From Sphingobacterium kitahiroshimense (GTDB lineage Bacteria > Bacteroidota > Bacteroidia > Sphingobacteriales > Sphingobacteriaceae), in contig NZ_JAOQNK010000001.1 of assembly GCF_025961315.1 (NCBI RefSeq), positions 62,001-126,000 on the forward strand: a DNA stretch of 64,000 bases, given 5' to 3'. The number at the start of each line of letters is the position of its first letter. Within the stretch, counting starts at the first letter, position 1. Below the pieces are notes generated by a model. The model was not told the origin of the DNA. It saw only the letters and a program-made list of their open reading frames with translations, and searched no databases. Shown here piece after piece: positions 26,177 through 36,469 of the stretch. The position numbers were made by a program, and so were the translations under genes.

Positions 26177-26569
26177 TTAAATTAAAACAGTAAAACTTAC
26201 TGTGGAGCCATTTTTATATCGGACTTGTATGCTTGTCGTAGCAGAATCAATAAAAATGGCTCCTGACCTATCATACTTTAAGTTTTTGATTAAAGCACCC
26301 CCTGAGTAAGAATATCCACTATTATTTTGGCCTGAATGTATTGATCCTTCATTTGGAAAGTGAAGTGCAATAACTCTTTCGCTTTTAATTGTGATAAGTA
26401 ACTCGTAAGTAGACATCGCATTTGTCGAAAAATTATTGTATTTGACTATAGCCTTGTATTCGCCATCTTTAATTTTAGGAGTATTTATAGGTTCATACAC
26501 CTGAGCAAATGTATTTTCAAAAATGAACAGGGAACAAATAACAGTAAGTAGAAATATTATTTTCTTCAT
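26177..26569 (-). CDS. Small secreted hypothetical protein
   Basis: The 130-residue product has a clear signal peptide (KKIIFLLTVICSLFIFENTFAQ, cleavage after the AQ near residue 23). The mature part is beta-rich (EYKAIVKYNNFSTNAMSTYELLITI, then a glycine/serine-rich turn and SIQVRYKNGSTVSFTVLI). I do not recognise the family. It is a single gene flanked by the bidirectional terminator and a long gene-free stretch. Confidence 0.7.
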   Translation of the reverse strand: MKKIIFLLTVICSLFIFENTFAQVYEPINTPKIKDGEYKAIVKYNNFSTNAMSTYELLITIKSERVIALHFPNEGSIHSGQNNSGYSYSGGALIKNLKYDRSGAIFIDSATTSIQVRYKNGSTVSFTVLI

Positions 26570-27377
26570 AGATTAATATAATAAGATAAATGATTTGAAC
26601 TGCGAAGTTACAATGTTTGACGACAATTCCTTTGGTAAATGAAAAAAAATTATATTTGACTATACTACTATGTAAAATAATCTTAGTAAATGTATATAGT
26701 AGAAATCTATACACCAAAAATTTGCTAATACTAGGATTCGTATTTTTGAGATCACTGGAAAAAGAATAGTTTGATTTTTTCGACGTCACTACGTCACTTT
26801 TGATGAATATTCAGGGAGTGTATATTTCCAGAAATTTTGCAGATTCATCGAAGGACAGATATTAAATATCTTTAAATTAAGAACATCAGCAGTCGTTTTG
26901 GATCAATTTTAATAAATCGAACAGTTCCTCCCTTTTCTTTACCTTACGGTTTCCCGTATCCATATCACAATTTGATTACTTATTTTTGTACGTTATTGCA
27001 TATGGTATTGTGAACTGTATTTTTACTTTATAAGCGTTTCAGTTGTAGAGTTGACTTAATTGGGTTAGTCTAAATAGAAAATGACTTTAAAAAAACCTAA
27101 TAATAGTTGAAGAGTTACGCTTGCTTTTAAATTTAGGTAATATTGAGAAACTACTTCTTGCAAAACTATTTTGCTTTTAATTTTTTAATATTTGATTTTC
27201 AGTTTATATTGCGGAATGTTTCTAGATGGATTGATTCTTTTGAGGAAATCCTAACTAAGTTATGAAAGAGTTCTAAACCTCAAGTCTTCAGTATTACTAT
27301 GATGTTTATTTATTATATTTTTTTATAAAAAACCTTTATGACTTTTATTTTAATACTTTAAGCTGCTTTGGTCAATC
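26570..27377. other. Gene-free stretch before the Druantia genes
   Basis: This is AT-rich with no supported gene. TATTTTTG boxes at 26741-26748 and 26981-26988 match the TAnnTTTG -7 element in the rightward direction and could drive the druH-druE operon. A short repeated GACGT word occurs near 26,780-26,795. I see no structured RNA. Confidence 0.4.
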
Positions 27378-30300
27378 ATGAGTGAATTTAGAAAATTATT
27401 AATTGCACGAGGTATAGAAAACCACATTGGTGTACCATTATGGACATATAACGTGACCGAAGAAGAGTTTCTTCGTTTAGAGAAATTCTTAAAAGATAAT
27501 ACTTCCAAAACCAAAATCGACAAGAGAGACTATTGTCTATATTTTGCTGAGTGGTGGAGGAGAAAATATGAAGGTAGCTATGTTACAAAAGATAAAGTCG
27601 CAGCTGACATTTCGAATGCCTTTCTATCATCTGAAGATATATATAAGCTAGCTCGAGAGGGCGCTGCATTGCTCAAAATTAACTGGATACGACAGACCAA
27701 TACGTTGTATTTAAGAACGATGTTAATGCAAGGAGGGATGCCTTTAAAAGTTTTGACAGGACAGTTTGGAACTAGTTTTAAAGCTTTTCTAAATGAACTT
27801 GTGAAAGCCAAAGTATCTTCTTTAAGTGATATATACGAAAGTAGTTCTCTGACCTATTTACCTAGGTCTGCACAAAATGATGACTTCTATCAAAATTGTT
27901 TGGAAATCGTTCAGGCCATTCTGAACGACGACTTAGCTTACCTTTCCCATTTGGACAATAACGCCAATTTAAAGCAATTGAAAACAGAATTGCTGACTAC
28001 GCGAGAAAAGTACAAATCAACCAGAAAGATAAGTAAAGTTAGGTTTTATTGGCTCGTAAAAGATAATTTTACGAATATCTCTCTCGATTTTGATATCGCA
28101 AATAGATTTGAACAAAAGGATCTGGAAACTTTATTAGGTATCGATTTGGATGTAATCGAATCTGAGTATAAATTGATTGTCAATGGTAGTGTAGTAGCTA
28201 CTCTAACTAAGCAGGGAAATTACTATAATGTTTCAAATTTTGGATTTGTAAAACAAATACACTTTTATGAAGAAGATTTTACAAAAAGCGAGCTTTCAAT
28301 ACCTGAAATAATAATGATCAGTAAAAGCGGTATTAATTATCCCATTAATAATCATCTGCTATTTGATTTTAATCCTTCAGAACCAATATTGCTAAAGCCT
28401 ATTTCAGAGAACCGATTTATATTTGAAAAACGGCGAAATATTAGTATCGATCATGCTTATATAATGGTTCCAAGAGATTGGATTGTTGATGAGCAGACAG
28501 CTTCTAAGATTACCGAAATTCAAGACGGAAAAATAGCGGTATATAAGTTTGAGAAACAGGTTTCTGTGAGGAATTATCCGCAAACGATTAAATTCAGCTT
28601 AACAGTAGAACCTCAATTTGATTGGTTTGTCAATAGCGTTATGCCTTCTTGGATCAAAGATGCCAATTACAAAATAGTTCAACGTAAACCGACGATTTAT
28701 TTCTATAATAATACTGGTGCAAGAATTAACAATGGTATTGAGCAATATTATAGGAAATATAAATCAGCTAGTGAGTGGATTTCGTACAACCACGGTATAT
28801 GGGAAGTGGGCTTATATGAATTAAAATTTGTTTGTGATGGTATTGAAGAGTTTGATAAAGTTTTTAATATCGGTCAATTCAATAGAACAGTATATTCCAA
28901 TTTAAACCAGATAGAAATCTCTTTCATTAATCCCGAAAATTTATCTATACAGGCTGAATCTACTCCCTTATACCAAGTCCAAAAGTTGGATGACAACACG
29001 TTGAAATATACAATCAATGACATTGAGAAGAGACCTAGTGTGCTTCGATTAAATATTCATGTTCAAAATCAAGGCACTACACTAAGACTTAATTTGATTA
29101 GTCCTTTTAAAGGACTAGAGATTATTGATTCCGATAATAAAACTGTGAACGAGGATGAAGAATTATTTGTCGATAATTTGTATGGATACCGTATCATCAC
29201 GGATAAAACCGATCATTATTATTTTGCGACTTTTTGGAACAATCGCTATAAACATATTCGATTAACATATCCCATCAGCAAAGCAATTACTTCACTGGTT
29301 GAATTTGAGGATTATTATAATTCGTTATTTAAACTTGTAAATATTTTAGACTCTTCAAATTCTATTATTTGCCAGATCAGCAAACTTGGTCCCAATGATT
29401 CATTGATATCTATTAAATCATTTAAGTTGTTGCAGTATAAGGCGAATTTACGAGCTCAGATTGTTAACGATCAGGTTTTGCTGAATTTAAATGTCGATCT
29501 CCAGGCCAATCTAGTCGCAGTTCCTTTAGAGTGTTCATATACTGATATTCAGATTATTGATTTGGAGTATTTGGGTGATTGTCAGTACGTTTTAAATAGT
29601 TCAAAAACAGAATTGACAAAATTTATTGTTTTTTCAACAAATGAATCTCCTATAAGGGTCCAACCGAGATTTATTAATCTTACAATAAATGAAGAGACAA
29701 CAACTGACAATGATCGTTATGCTAGGTTGGAAAGTTTTCAGGTGCCATTACAAGAGGGAGGGTATGAATCTGGCGTATGGAAAAAGTTTAGAGAGTACTA
29801 TGCGATAGCTCGTCACTTTAAAATTCCATTTTCAACGTTTGATATTATTCGGGCTGTTTCTATTGATCAAAGTTTGGCAGCTAAAGCATTTGTATTCCTT
29901 CATAAATTATGTAGCAATTTAAATTGGGTTAATCAATTTGAATTAGACCTCGGGTTTCAGTTTCATTGGATCTCTATAGACAGTTGGCAGAAATGTTTTG
30001 GATTAGAGGATTTTAACCATCTAATTTTATTGGAGTATTATAATTCAGTTCACCCAAAACTTGGAAAAGCGATTGTTTCAAATGAAGTCGAAGTAAACGC
30101 TATCAAATCTATGTTAGTAGATATGCGGGGGCGGTTAGGTAAGAGGGTATTGGAAGGTATGCCATTGGAAAGTCCAAGATTAAGCCCATATGCGATTAAA
30201 ATAGATATACCTGATGAACGCTTAAAGTTAATTATAAACACGCCAATAGCTGTGGCTTGTGCAATCACATCTTTAACTGACCACAGCAGTTTTTGGTTAA

Positions 30301-30407
30301 CAAAAGTAGAGTATATCCGCCGATATATGATTTATGCAAAGCAGACAGATCCTATGTGGTATTTCGGTGCGTTACTTTATTCTTTCAATCAATTAAACAA
30401 AAGATAG
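27378..30407 (+). CDS. druH: Druantia type III protein DruH
   Basis: The 1,009-residue protein has no motif I can name. It starts EFRKLLIARGIENHIGVPLWTYNVTEEEFLRLEKFL, continues with a helical part containing a WWRRKY segment and then a long beta-rich middle (about 230-800). It lies six bases before a roughly 2,000-residue helicase with the DruE layout. A two-gene set of a protein of about 1,000 residues and a DruE-type helicase is the composition of Druantia type III. The identification rests on that pairing, length and my memory of the STY4851/ECs_5259-type family; the molecular role is unknown. Confidence 0.75.
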   Translation: MSEFRKLLIARGIENHIGVPLWTYNVTEEEFLRLEKFLKDNTSKTKIDKRDYCLYFAEWWRRKYEGSYVTKDKVAADISNAFLSSEDIYKLAREGAALLKINWIRQTNTLYLRTMLMQGGMPLKVLTGQFGTSFKAFLNELVKAKVSSLSDIYESSSLTYLPRSAQNDDFYQNCLEIVQAILNDDLAYLSHLDNNANLKQLKTELLTTREKYKSTRKISKVRFYWLVKDNFTNISLDFDIANRFEQKDLETLLGIDLDVIESEYKLIVNGSVVATLTKQGNYYNVSNFGFVKQIHFYEEDFTKSELSIPEIIMISKSGINYPINNHLLFDFNPSEPILLKPISENRFIFEKRRNISIDHAYIMVPRDWIVDEQTASKITEIQDGKIAVYKFEKQVSVRNYPQTIKFSLTVEPQFDWFVNSVMPSWIKDANYKIVQRKPTIYFYNNTGARINNGIEQYYRKYKSASEWISYNHGIWEVGLYELKFVCDGIEEFDKVFNIGQFNRTVYSNLNQIEISFINPENLSIQAESTPLYQVQKLDDNTLKYTINDIEKRPSVLRLNIHVQNQGTTLRLNLISPFKGLEIIDSDNKTVNEDEELFVDNLYGYRIITDKTDHYYFATFWNNRYKHIRLTYPISKAITSLVEFEDYYNSLFKLVNILDSSNSIICQISKLGPNDSLISIKSFKLLQYKANLRAQIVNDQVLLNLNVDLQANLVAVPLECSYTDIQIIDLEYLGDCQYVLNSSKTELTKFIVFSTNESPIRVQPRFINLTINEETTTDNDRYARLESFQVPLQEGGYESGVWKKFREYYAIARHFKIPFSTFDIIRAVSIDQSLAAKAFVFLHKLCSNLNWVNQFELDLGFQFHWISIDSWQKCFGLEDFNHLILLEYYNSVHPKLGKAIVSNEVEVNAIKSMLVDMRGRLGKRVLEGMPLESPRLSPYAIKIDIPDERLKLIINTPIAVACAITSLTDHSSFWLTKVEYIRRYMIYAKQTDPMWYFGALLYSFNQLNKR

Positions 30408-30413
30408 AATTCT

Positions 30414-33400
30414 ATGAATTATAAAAATATTTACAATAATATCGATCAGAGACTAAAAGATTCTGTATTATCATTATGGTCTACTGGTGATGTAGCTATG
30501 CAACAAGCCTATCTTGAATTATTTAAGGCGGAACCCTTAATGAGTGAGCCGGTGATCCAGAATAGTTTTCCATGGGAAGCAGGAGAGGAGGCCTTTGGTG
30601 AAATGACTGATTTATTTGGGACACATTTTATTAAGGCATTAAATGATATTAATGATGAGGATGCACGATTCTCTAGCAATATTTATCCATATAAACACCA
30701 AGTTAGAAGCTGGAATTATCTTTTGAAAGCGAATAAATCTATCGCGGTTACCACTGGTACAGGTTCTGGTAAGACAGAATGTTTTATGCTTCCGATATTG
30801 GCCGATCTGTATCAGCACCGGACTCACGGAAGTGGAGTCAAGGCAATCTTTTTGTATCCCTTAAATGCCTTAATCAATAGTCAGATAAAGCGTATGGAGT
30901 CTTGGTTGAGAGCGATTGGTGGTGTTAATTTTGCTGTTTATACAGGGGATACTCCGAACGATGGTCCGAATAAAAAGCAAGAAGCGGCTTATCCCCGTAT
31001 CTTGACGCGTGCTGAGATTCGTCGAAATGCTCCACCGATTTTGTTTACCAACCCGACCATGTTAGAGTATATGATGGTAAGGGATAAGGACGTTCCTATT
31101 TTGCAGCAATCTCAGGGTACCTTACGTTGGATCGTTATGGATGAGGCACATACTCTGACTGGATCCTCAGCAGCAGAGATGTCTCTTTTGATTCGTAGAG
31201 TAGTAGATGCATTTGGGGTTCAGGCTAAGGATATTCGATTTGCGATTACTTCCGCGACAGTGGGACAGGGCGAAAGTGCAGTAGTATCTCTAAAGGAGTT
31301 TATGTCGAAGCTTTGTGGTATTGATCAGTCTCAAATAGAGGTAATTACAGGGCAACGGAAATTTGAAGAGCTGATCGAAAATCCATTACCGCAATACAAC
31401 TTTAAGGAGATTCAGGCTTTACGTTATAAAATCAGAAAAGAGGACAGTCTTCGTCTAAGTGAAATTTCCAAAAAATTTAACGTTTCTAAAACAACTGACT
31501 CACTTGCGCTTATTGACGAACTTGCCGAATGCACAGTGGCCGGCAAATCCATTTTACCAGTTCGAGGACATTTTTTTGGACGAAGTTTAGGTGGTATTTA
31601 TGTCTGTACAAATAAAGATTGTACCGATGAAAAGCTAGTTAAATCACCTTATGGCAAGATTACCACTTTTGCAGCACATCATTGCACTTGTGGTCATCCT
31701 ATGGTTGAATTGGTGGCCTGCCGTTCTTGTGGTAATGAATTGATGATGGCTGATCGTATTACTGGTAGAAGTGGTCATCAGCGAATCCAGCTAATGACAT
31801 CAGTTGTCAATGATAATTTTAATATTGATGATTATAGTGGAGAACAAGATGAAGGTCATGACGAAGAGGTTGGAATTGTAAATGTAACAACATTTTTCTT
31901 TACAAAGCAAGATCCAAAAAGACATATTCATGAAGCTACAAAATTTGAGATTGCATACAAAGGGATACTTGATTGTGGTGAAGGTGCATATTTATATTAT
32001 TTGAATGAGCAACAGGTTTGTGTCTGTCCTCATTGTCATTCCAATCTAGAAAATCCACTTCATTTTAGATTAAGCAGTAGTTTTGTCAATCGAATATTAG
32101 CTGACCTCTTTCTGGAGGCGACTCCAGAGATGAGGCCTATTACAAAAGATATGCAATGGAATGGACATAAATACATTTCTTTTACTGACAGTCGACAAGG
32201 AACAGCAAAAATATCGGCCTTACTCAATATTGATACGGAGTCGAATTGGATTCGTGCGCAGGTCTATCATAAATTATTAGAGCTAAATTCATCGACGAAA
32301 CTATCAGTAGAAGATATTGCTTTAGATATGTTAAAGTTGGAAAATTTCAAACAGCAATTAATTGATCAACCTGTCTATATGCATGATAGTATCAATCAAA
32401 ATATTCAAACTATAAAAAATAAACATGATCAATCATCAACTAAAGAAGTGCTCAGGTGGGATTCTCTTTTAGAATTTTTAAGAAATAGAAGTGACGCAGC
32501 AGTGCTATTAAGGAATAACAGCTTGAATAAGGACACCGGTAACCTTAACAATTATTTGAGAGGGATACTTTATGACGAGTTTGCAAGACGTTTACCAAGG
32601 TCGAGATCTATTGAAAATTTAGGTATGATTGGGCTTGATTACCCAGCAGTTGATGCGTGTAGTTTACCTGCTATTTGTGGTGAATTTGGGATTGATATAG
32701 AAGAATATAAAAACTTGGTAAAGATTGCGGCAGATTATATTATCCGCTACCCCTTCCATTTTGAGTTTGATCCTGCATTATATAATTATTCTGTAGCCTT
32801 TATGCGCTCTAAACCTATATATCCGAGCGCTACTGATCAACGTACTGACAAAATAACACGATGGCCAAGTTTTAATCCGAATAGAAAACGACAACATCGT
32901 TTTGTCACTCTATTATGTGCAGGATTAGGTTATCACAATTTTGAAGAAATTAGCTCCGGGAATCAGGATCGCATAGATAGTTTGCTGCAAGCCATATGGG
33001 GAACCCTGGTCAGTAGACATGTGATTAGGAATATGGGAGATGATTCTTTCAAATTGAGATTAGAGGAGAGCAGTGTTTTTAGTTTGACTAACAGTGTTTG
33101 GTTGTGCCCAGTAAAGAAACGTTTGATTAATCGACATTTTAGGGGATATTCACCTTGGATTAGTGGTGATTTAAACGCAGATACAATTGAGCAATTCAGG
33201 ATAAAACAAGAAGAAATAAAATTCCCACATTATGAACACCCATTTAATATGGCGAATAATGTGCTGGATAAAACTTTGGCATTGAGTTGGATGGCAGAAA
33301 ATTCCGCTATTTTAAAGAAAAAAGGGGTGTGGAATGATTTACATGAACGTATTATTCGTAACAGGCCAATTTATCTAGCGGGAGAGCATTCTGCACAACA

Positions 33401-36365
33401 AAATAGATCTCGATTGAATGATCTGGAAGCCAAGTTTATTGATGGTAAAATTAATATACTCAATTGTTCTACTACTATGGAGATGGGAGTAGATTTAAAA
33501 GGGATCTCAGTTGTGATGATGAACAACGTTCCTCCAGGTCCAGCAAATTATCTACAAAGAGCAGGACGAGCAGGGCGTCGTTCTGAAGCCAAATCGTTGG
33601 CATTTACCACATGTGGTCCTACACCAATTGGTAACAACGTTTTGCGAGAGCCAGATTGGGCTTTGAAGCATGCTATTGCTGCTCCGCGTGTTGATTTTCA
33701 CAGTACAAGACTCATACAGCGCCATGTCAATTCTTATTTTTTTGGAAAGTATGTCCAAGAAAATGCAAACGGTATAGCGATTATGAATAAGTTATCGGAT
33801 ATTTTTCCGGTTGAAGGTGAAAGTATAGCGGTAGCAGAACAATTTAATAATTGGTTAAATAGTTCGTCTATTGATTATTATATACCACATGTCAAACATT
33901 TGACGAAATTTACACCTTTGCGAGATGCGGCAATTACTGTATTAGTTGGAAATGTAGTAGAAAATTTTGGACATGTATTGGAAGAAACTTGTCAAAAAAT
34001 AGCAGGTTTTCAGAAAAAAATTATGGATTTAACCGCTGAGTTTGGTGAAGACGGACCAGCGACACGTTCGGTGCTACGTCAGTACTTTACTTTTATTAAT
34101 CAAAATGCGATAAGTTATTTGGTTTCTTCCGGTTTTCTTCCTTCTGCGGGGATGCCAACTGGCGTGGTTACGTTTGACAATACCACTGCTCAAGATTATA
34201 GAGATAGAATTAATAATACTAACAATTTTGATACGGGACCATCTCATTTTATTACAAGAGCGTTAATGGAATACGCACCTGGTACAAGAGTAGTTATTGA
34301 TGGAAAGAGCTTTACTTCGGCAGGAGTCATTCTATCTAACCATACCGCAGAGGCTGTACGTGAATTAATACGTACCTGTGAAAGTTGCGGTTATCAGGAG
34401 ATTATTAATACAGAAGGAGACCCCATGGGAAATGAACAGTGTCCACACTGTAAAGCACAAGGATCTTTTAGAGGAATAAAGTTAACTGATTGTGCACCGT
34501 CACCATTTACACAAGTGATAGAGCCTGTAGGCTTTGCTGTAGATATGTATGCGCAACCTTCACGTAAGATAACAGAGCAGTCAGAAGTACACTACGTAGA
34601 TCCAATGCTCATAAATCTACTACCGTGGACCGAAACATCCAATAGTTATTTTGAAATTAGAGAAAGCAGTTCTTCTAATGCGGAGATTTTGTATTATAAC
34701 GTTGGTAGTGGCGCTGGATTCTCAGTGTGTTTAACCTGTGGACGAGCATCTACACGTCCGTCTGACTTGCAAAATCATACACGACTGCGTGGTGGAAAAA
34801 ATAGAAGAGGAGATCAGGAGGATAATACTCATTGCGCGGGAAATGATAAAGCTTTTGCGATACGCGAAAATGTTATCTTGGGAGGTCGTTTTCAAACAGA
34901 TTATTGCGAATTAAGGATTAAAGACGATATAGATTCCTATACAGCAGATCATAAGCTTTTATATACACTCGGAAGTGTTTTTGTAAAGGTACTTGCACAG
35001 TACTTGGCTATTGAAGCCTCAGAATTGGGCTTTGGTATTAAGAAGTACAGGGATTATTCAACCTTATTTATATTTGACACAGCAAAAGGTGGAGCAGGCT
35101 ATGCACCTCAATTCTCACTCTATGCAATTGAAATTTTTAAAGAAGCGTTACATACATTAGCGAGCTGTACTTGCGAAGCTGCCTGTACAAAGTGTCTGAT
35201 AGATCGAAGTACACAATGGCATATGGATAGTTTAGATCGTCATTCCGCCATTGAATGGTTAGAGCAAACTCTTAATCAAATCGTACCAGAGGAAATACAC
35301 TTGTTAAATGATCGATTTTCTGTATTGGTACAGCCGATAAAAGATGAATTGAATAAAATAGTTACAAGAAAGAAACCAAAAGGACTGACCTTATTTGTTG
35401 AGAGAGATTTCCAAAACTGGAATTTCGAGGAGTTACCATTTATAGCTCGCTTTTCAAGAATGATAGGTAAAGCATCAATCGTAGTAAGAAAAGGAGATGC
35501 CCAACCGTCTGTAGATGAATATATAGATCTGAAAAAGTCTGAAAACTATGTAAACTATTTTGAAAACGATTCAGATGATTATACGGGATTAAGTTTATTG
35601 GTGGAAATTGAATTGCAAGATGGTTCCTACATTCGCTATTATGGTCGAGAAGGTACTATTCAATCGTTAAACAGTGAATGGGCTACATCCGGTAACGGCC
35701 AAATTTATAAGCTAGATTCTACATCTAAGATAAATCGGGAGTCACTAGAATGGTCGCGCCCCACTGACGGAAATGTTGCTGAAGCACATATAATCATGAC
35801 TAGAAATCAGAGAATTCTTTCTAATAAAATTTTTGCTAAAGTCTTCGACGATTTAGGAAGTAGACTAGATTTACGGTCTGTGATGCAGAATAAAAAATTT
35901 GATATTACTTATTCTGATCGTTATTGTAAATCACCAATGGCTGTGATGCTTATGTTTCAGTTTATAGAATCTATAAAGAATGAGTTTAACCTTGATTTGA
36001 ATGAGTTTGATTTCTATAGTTGTCCAATTTATACTCAGGATAGTAGAGTGCCTTATCAAATCCATCATAATTACTCCTCTGATATCGATCGTGATGCATT
36101 TATTAATTTAAATGCTTGGGATCTTGAGTTAACTGATGTGGGTATACATTCTGATGACACTTTACCTCATTATCGTTATTTTAAATTTGAATCAGATGAT
36201 GTAATAATCCGAATTCGACCAGATGGAGGTATTGAGCATGGATGGTTTTGCGATGGTTTTAAAAAATATAATAATGGTAATATTGGTGCATTTGATACAT
36301 TTAGTATTAAGGGATATAATACTGAAAACCCTATACTTTATACATTCAGTATTGTTAAAAAGTAG
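30414..36365 (+). CDS. druE: Druantia helicase DruE (DEAH helicase with DUF1998)
   Basis: A 1,983-residue helicase. Walker A TGTGSGKT is at residues 114-121 and the DEAH box (VMDEAH) near 242. Cysteine clusters (CTNKDC, CTCGH, CRSCG) occupy about 400-445. Motif V-like STTMEMGVDLKGI lies near 1,020 and motif VI QRAGRAGRR near 1,047. Further zinc knuckles (CESCG, CPHC) stand near 1,323-1,350, and the DUF1998 cysteine signature CEAACTKC is near 1,588. A C-terminal region of about 350 residues follows. Size and layout match DruE, the shared core of Druantia systems. It is translationally linked to druH (6-base gap). Confidence 0.85.
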   Translation: MNYKNIYNNIDQRLKDSVLSLWSTGDVAMQQAYLELFKAEPLMSEPVIQNSFPWEAGEEAFGEMTDLFGTHFIKALNDINDEDARFSSNIYPYKHQVRSWNYLLKANKSIAVTTGTGSGKTECFMLPILADLYQHRTHGSGVKAIFLYPLNALINSQIKRMESWLRAIGGVNFAVYTGDTPNDGPNKKQEAAYPRILTRAEIRRNAPPILFTNPTMLEYMMVRDKDVPILQQSQGTLRWIVMDEAHTLTGSSAAEMSLLIRRVVDAFGVQAKDIRFAITSATVGQGESAVVSLKEFMSKLCGIDQSQIEVITGQRKFEELIENPLPQYNFKEIQALRYKIRKEDSLRLSEISKKFNVSKTTDSLALIDELAECTVAGKSILPVRGHFFGRSLGGIYVCTNKDCTDEKLVKSPYGKITTFAAHHCTCGHPMVELVACRSCGNELMMADRITGRSGHQRIQLMTSVVNDNFNIDDYSGEQDEGHDEEVGIVNVTTFFFTKQDPKRHIHEATKFEIAYKGILDCGEGAYLYYLNEQQVCVCPHCHSNLENPLHFRLSSSFVNRILADLFLEATPEMRPITKDMQWNGHKYISFTDSRQGTAKISALLNIDTESNWIRAQVYHKLLELNSSTKLSVEDIALDMLKLENFKQQLIDQPVYMHDSINQNIQTIKNKHDQSSTKEVLRWDSLLEFLRNRSDAAVLLRNNSLNKDTGNLNNYLRGILYDEFARRLPRSRSIENLGMIGLDYPAVDACSLPAICGEFGIDIEEYKNLVKIAADYIIRYPFHFEFDPALYNYSVAFMRSKPIYPSATDQRTDKITRWPSFNPNRKRQHRFVTLLCAGLGYHNFEEISSGNQDRIDSLLQAIWGTLVSRHVIRNMGDDSFKLRLEESSVFSLTNSVWLCPVKKRLINRHFRGYSPWISGDLNADTIEQFRIKQEEIKFPHYEHPFNMANNVLDKTLALSWMAENSAILKKKGVWNDLHERIIRNRPIYLAGEHSAQQNRSRLNDLEAKFIDGKINILNCSTTMEMGVDLKGISVVMMNNVPPGPANYLQRAGRAGRRSEAKSLAFTTCGPTPIGNNVLREPDWALKHAIAAPRVDFHSTRLIQRHVNSYFFGKYVQENANGIAIMNKLSDIFPVEGESIAVAEQFNNWLNSSSIDYYIPHVKHLTKFTPLRDAAITVLVGNVVENFGHVLEETCQKIAGFQKKIMDLTAEFGEDGPATRSVLRQYFTFINQNAISYLVSSGFLPSAGMPTGVVTFDNTTAQDYRDRINNTNNFDTGPSHFITRALMEYAPGTRVVIDGKSFTSAGVILSNHTAEAVRELIRTCESCGYQEIINTEGDPMGNEQCPHCKAQGSFRGIKLTDCAPSPFTQVIEPVGFAVDMYAQPSRKITEQSEVHYVDPMLINLLPWTETSNSYFEIRESSSSNAEILYYNVGSGAGFSVCLTCGRASTRPSDLQNHTRLRGGKNRRGDQEDNTHCAGNDKAFAIRENVILGGRFQTDYCELRIKDDIDSYTADHKLLYTLGSVFVKVLAQYLAIEASELGFGIKKYRDYSTLFIFDTAKGGAGYAPQFSLYAIEIFKEALHTLASCTCEAACTKCLIDRSTQWHMDSLDRHSAIEWLEQTLNQIVPEEIHLLNDRFSVLVQPIKDELNKIVTRKKPKGLTLFVERDFQNWNFEELPFIARFSRMIGKASIVVRKGDAQPSVDEYIDLKKSENYVNYFENDSDDYTGLSLLVEIELQDGSYIRYYGREGTIQSLNSEWATSGNGQIYKLDSTSKINRESLEWSRPTDGNVAEAHIIMTRNQRILSNKIFAKVFDDLGSRLDLRSVMQNKKFDITYSDRYCKSPMAVMLMFQFIESIKNEFNLDLNEFDFYSCPIYTQDSRVPYQIHHNYSSDIDRDAFINLNAWDLELTDVGIHSDDTLPHYRYFKFESDDVIIRIRPDGGIEHGWFCDGFKKYNNGNIGAFDTFSIKGYNTENPILYTFSIVKK

Positions 36366-36469
36366 TACTTATTGAGTATAGCCTACCAAAATAAACAAGG
36401 GGATGAAGTATGAGCTGCTGACTGGAGAGTTAAGTTGGTGTATCGATTTTAATAAAAAAAGCATAAAAT

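Noticed and set aside
26517..26789. Leftward 90-codon frame
   Set aside because: It overlaps the signal-peptide gene in another frame and shows no protein-like pattern.
30414..36365. DISARM or Dpd helicase
   Set aside because: DUF1998 helicases occur there too, but no methyltransferase, phospholipase D or Dpd gene accompanies it. The two-gene set with a protein of about 1,000 residues fits Druantia type III better.
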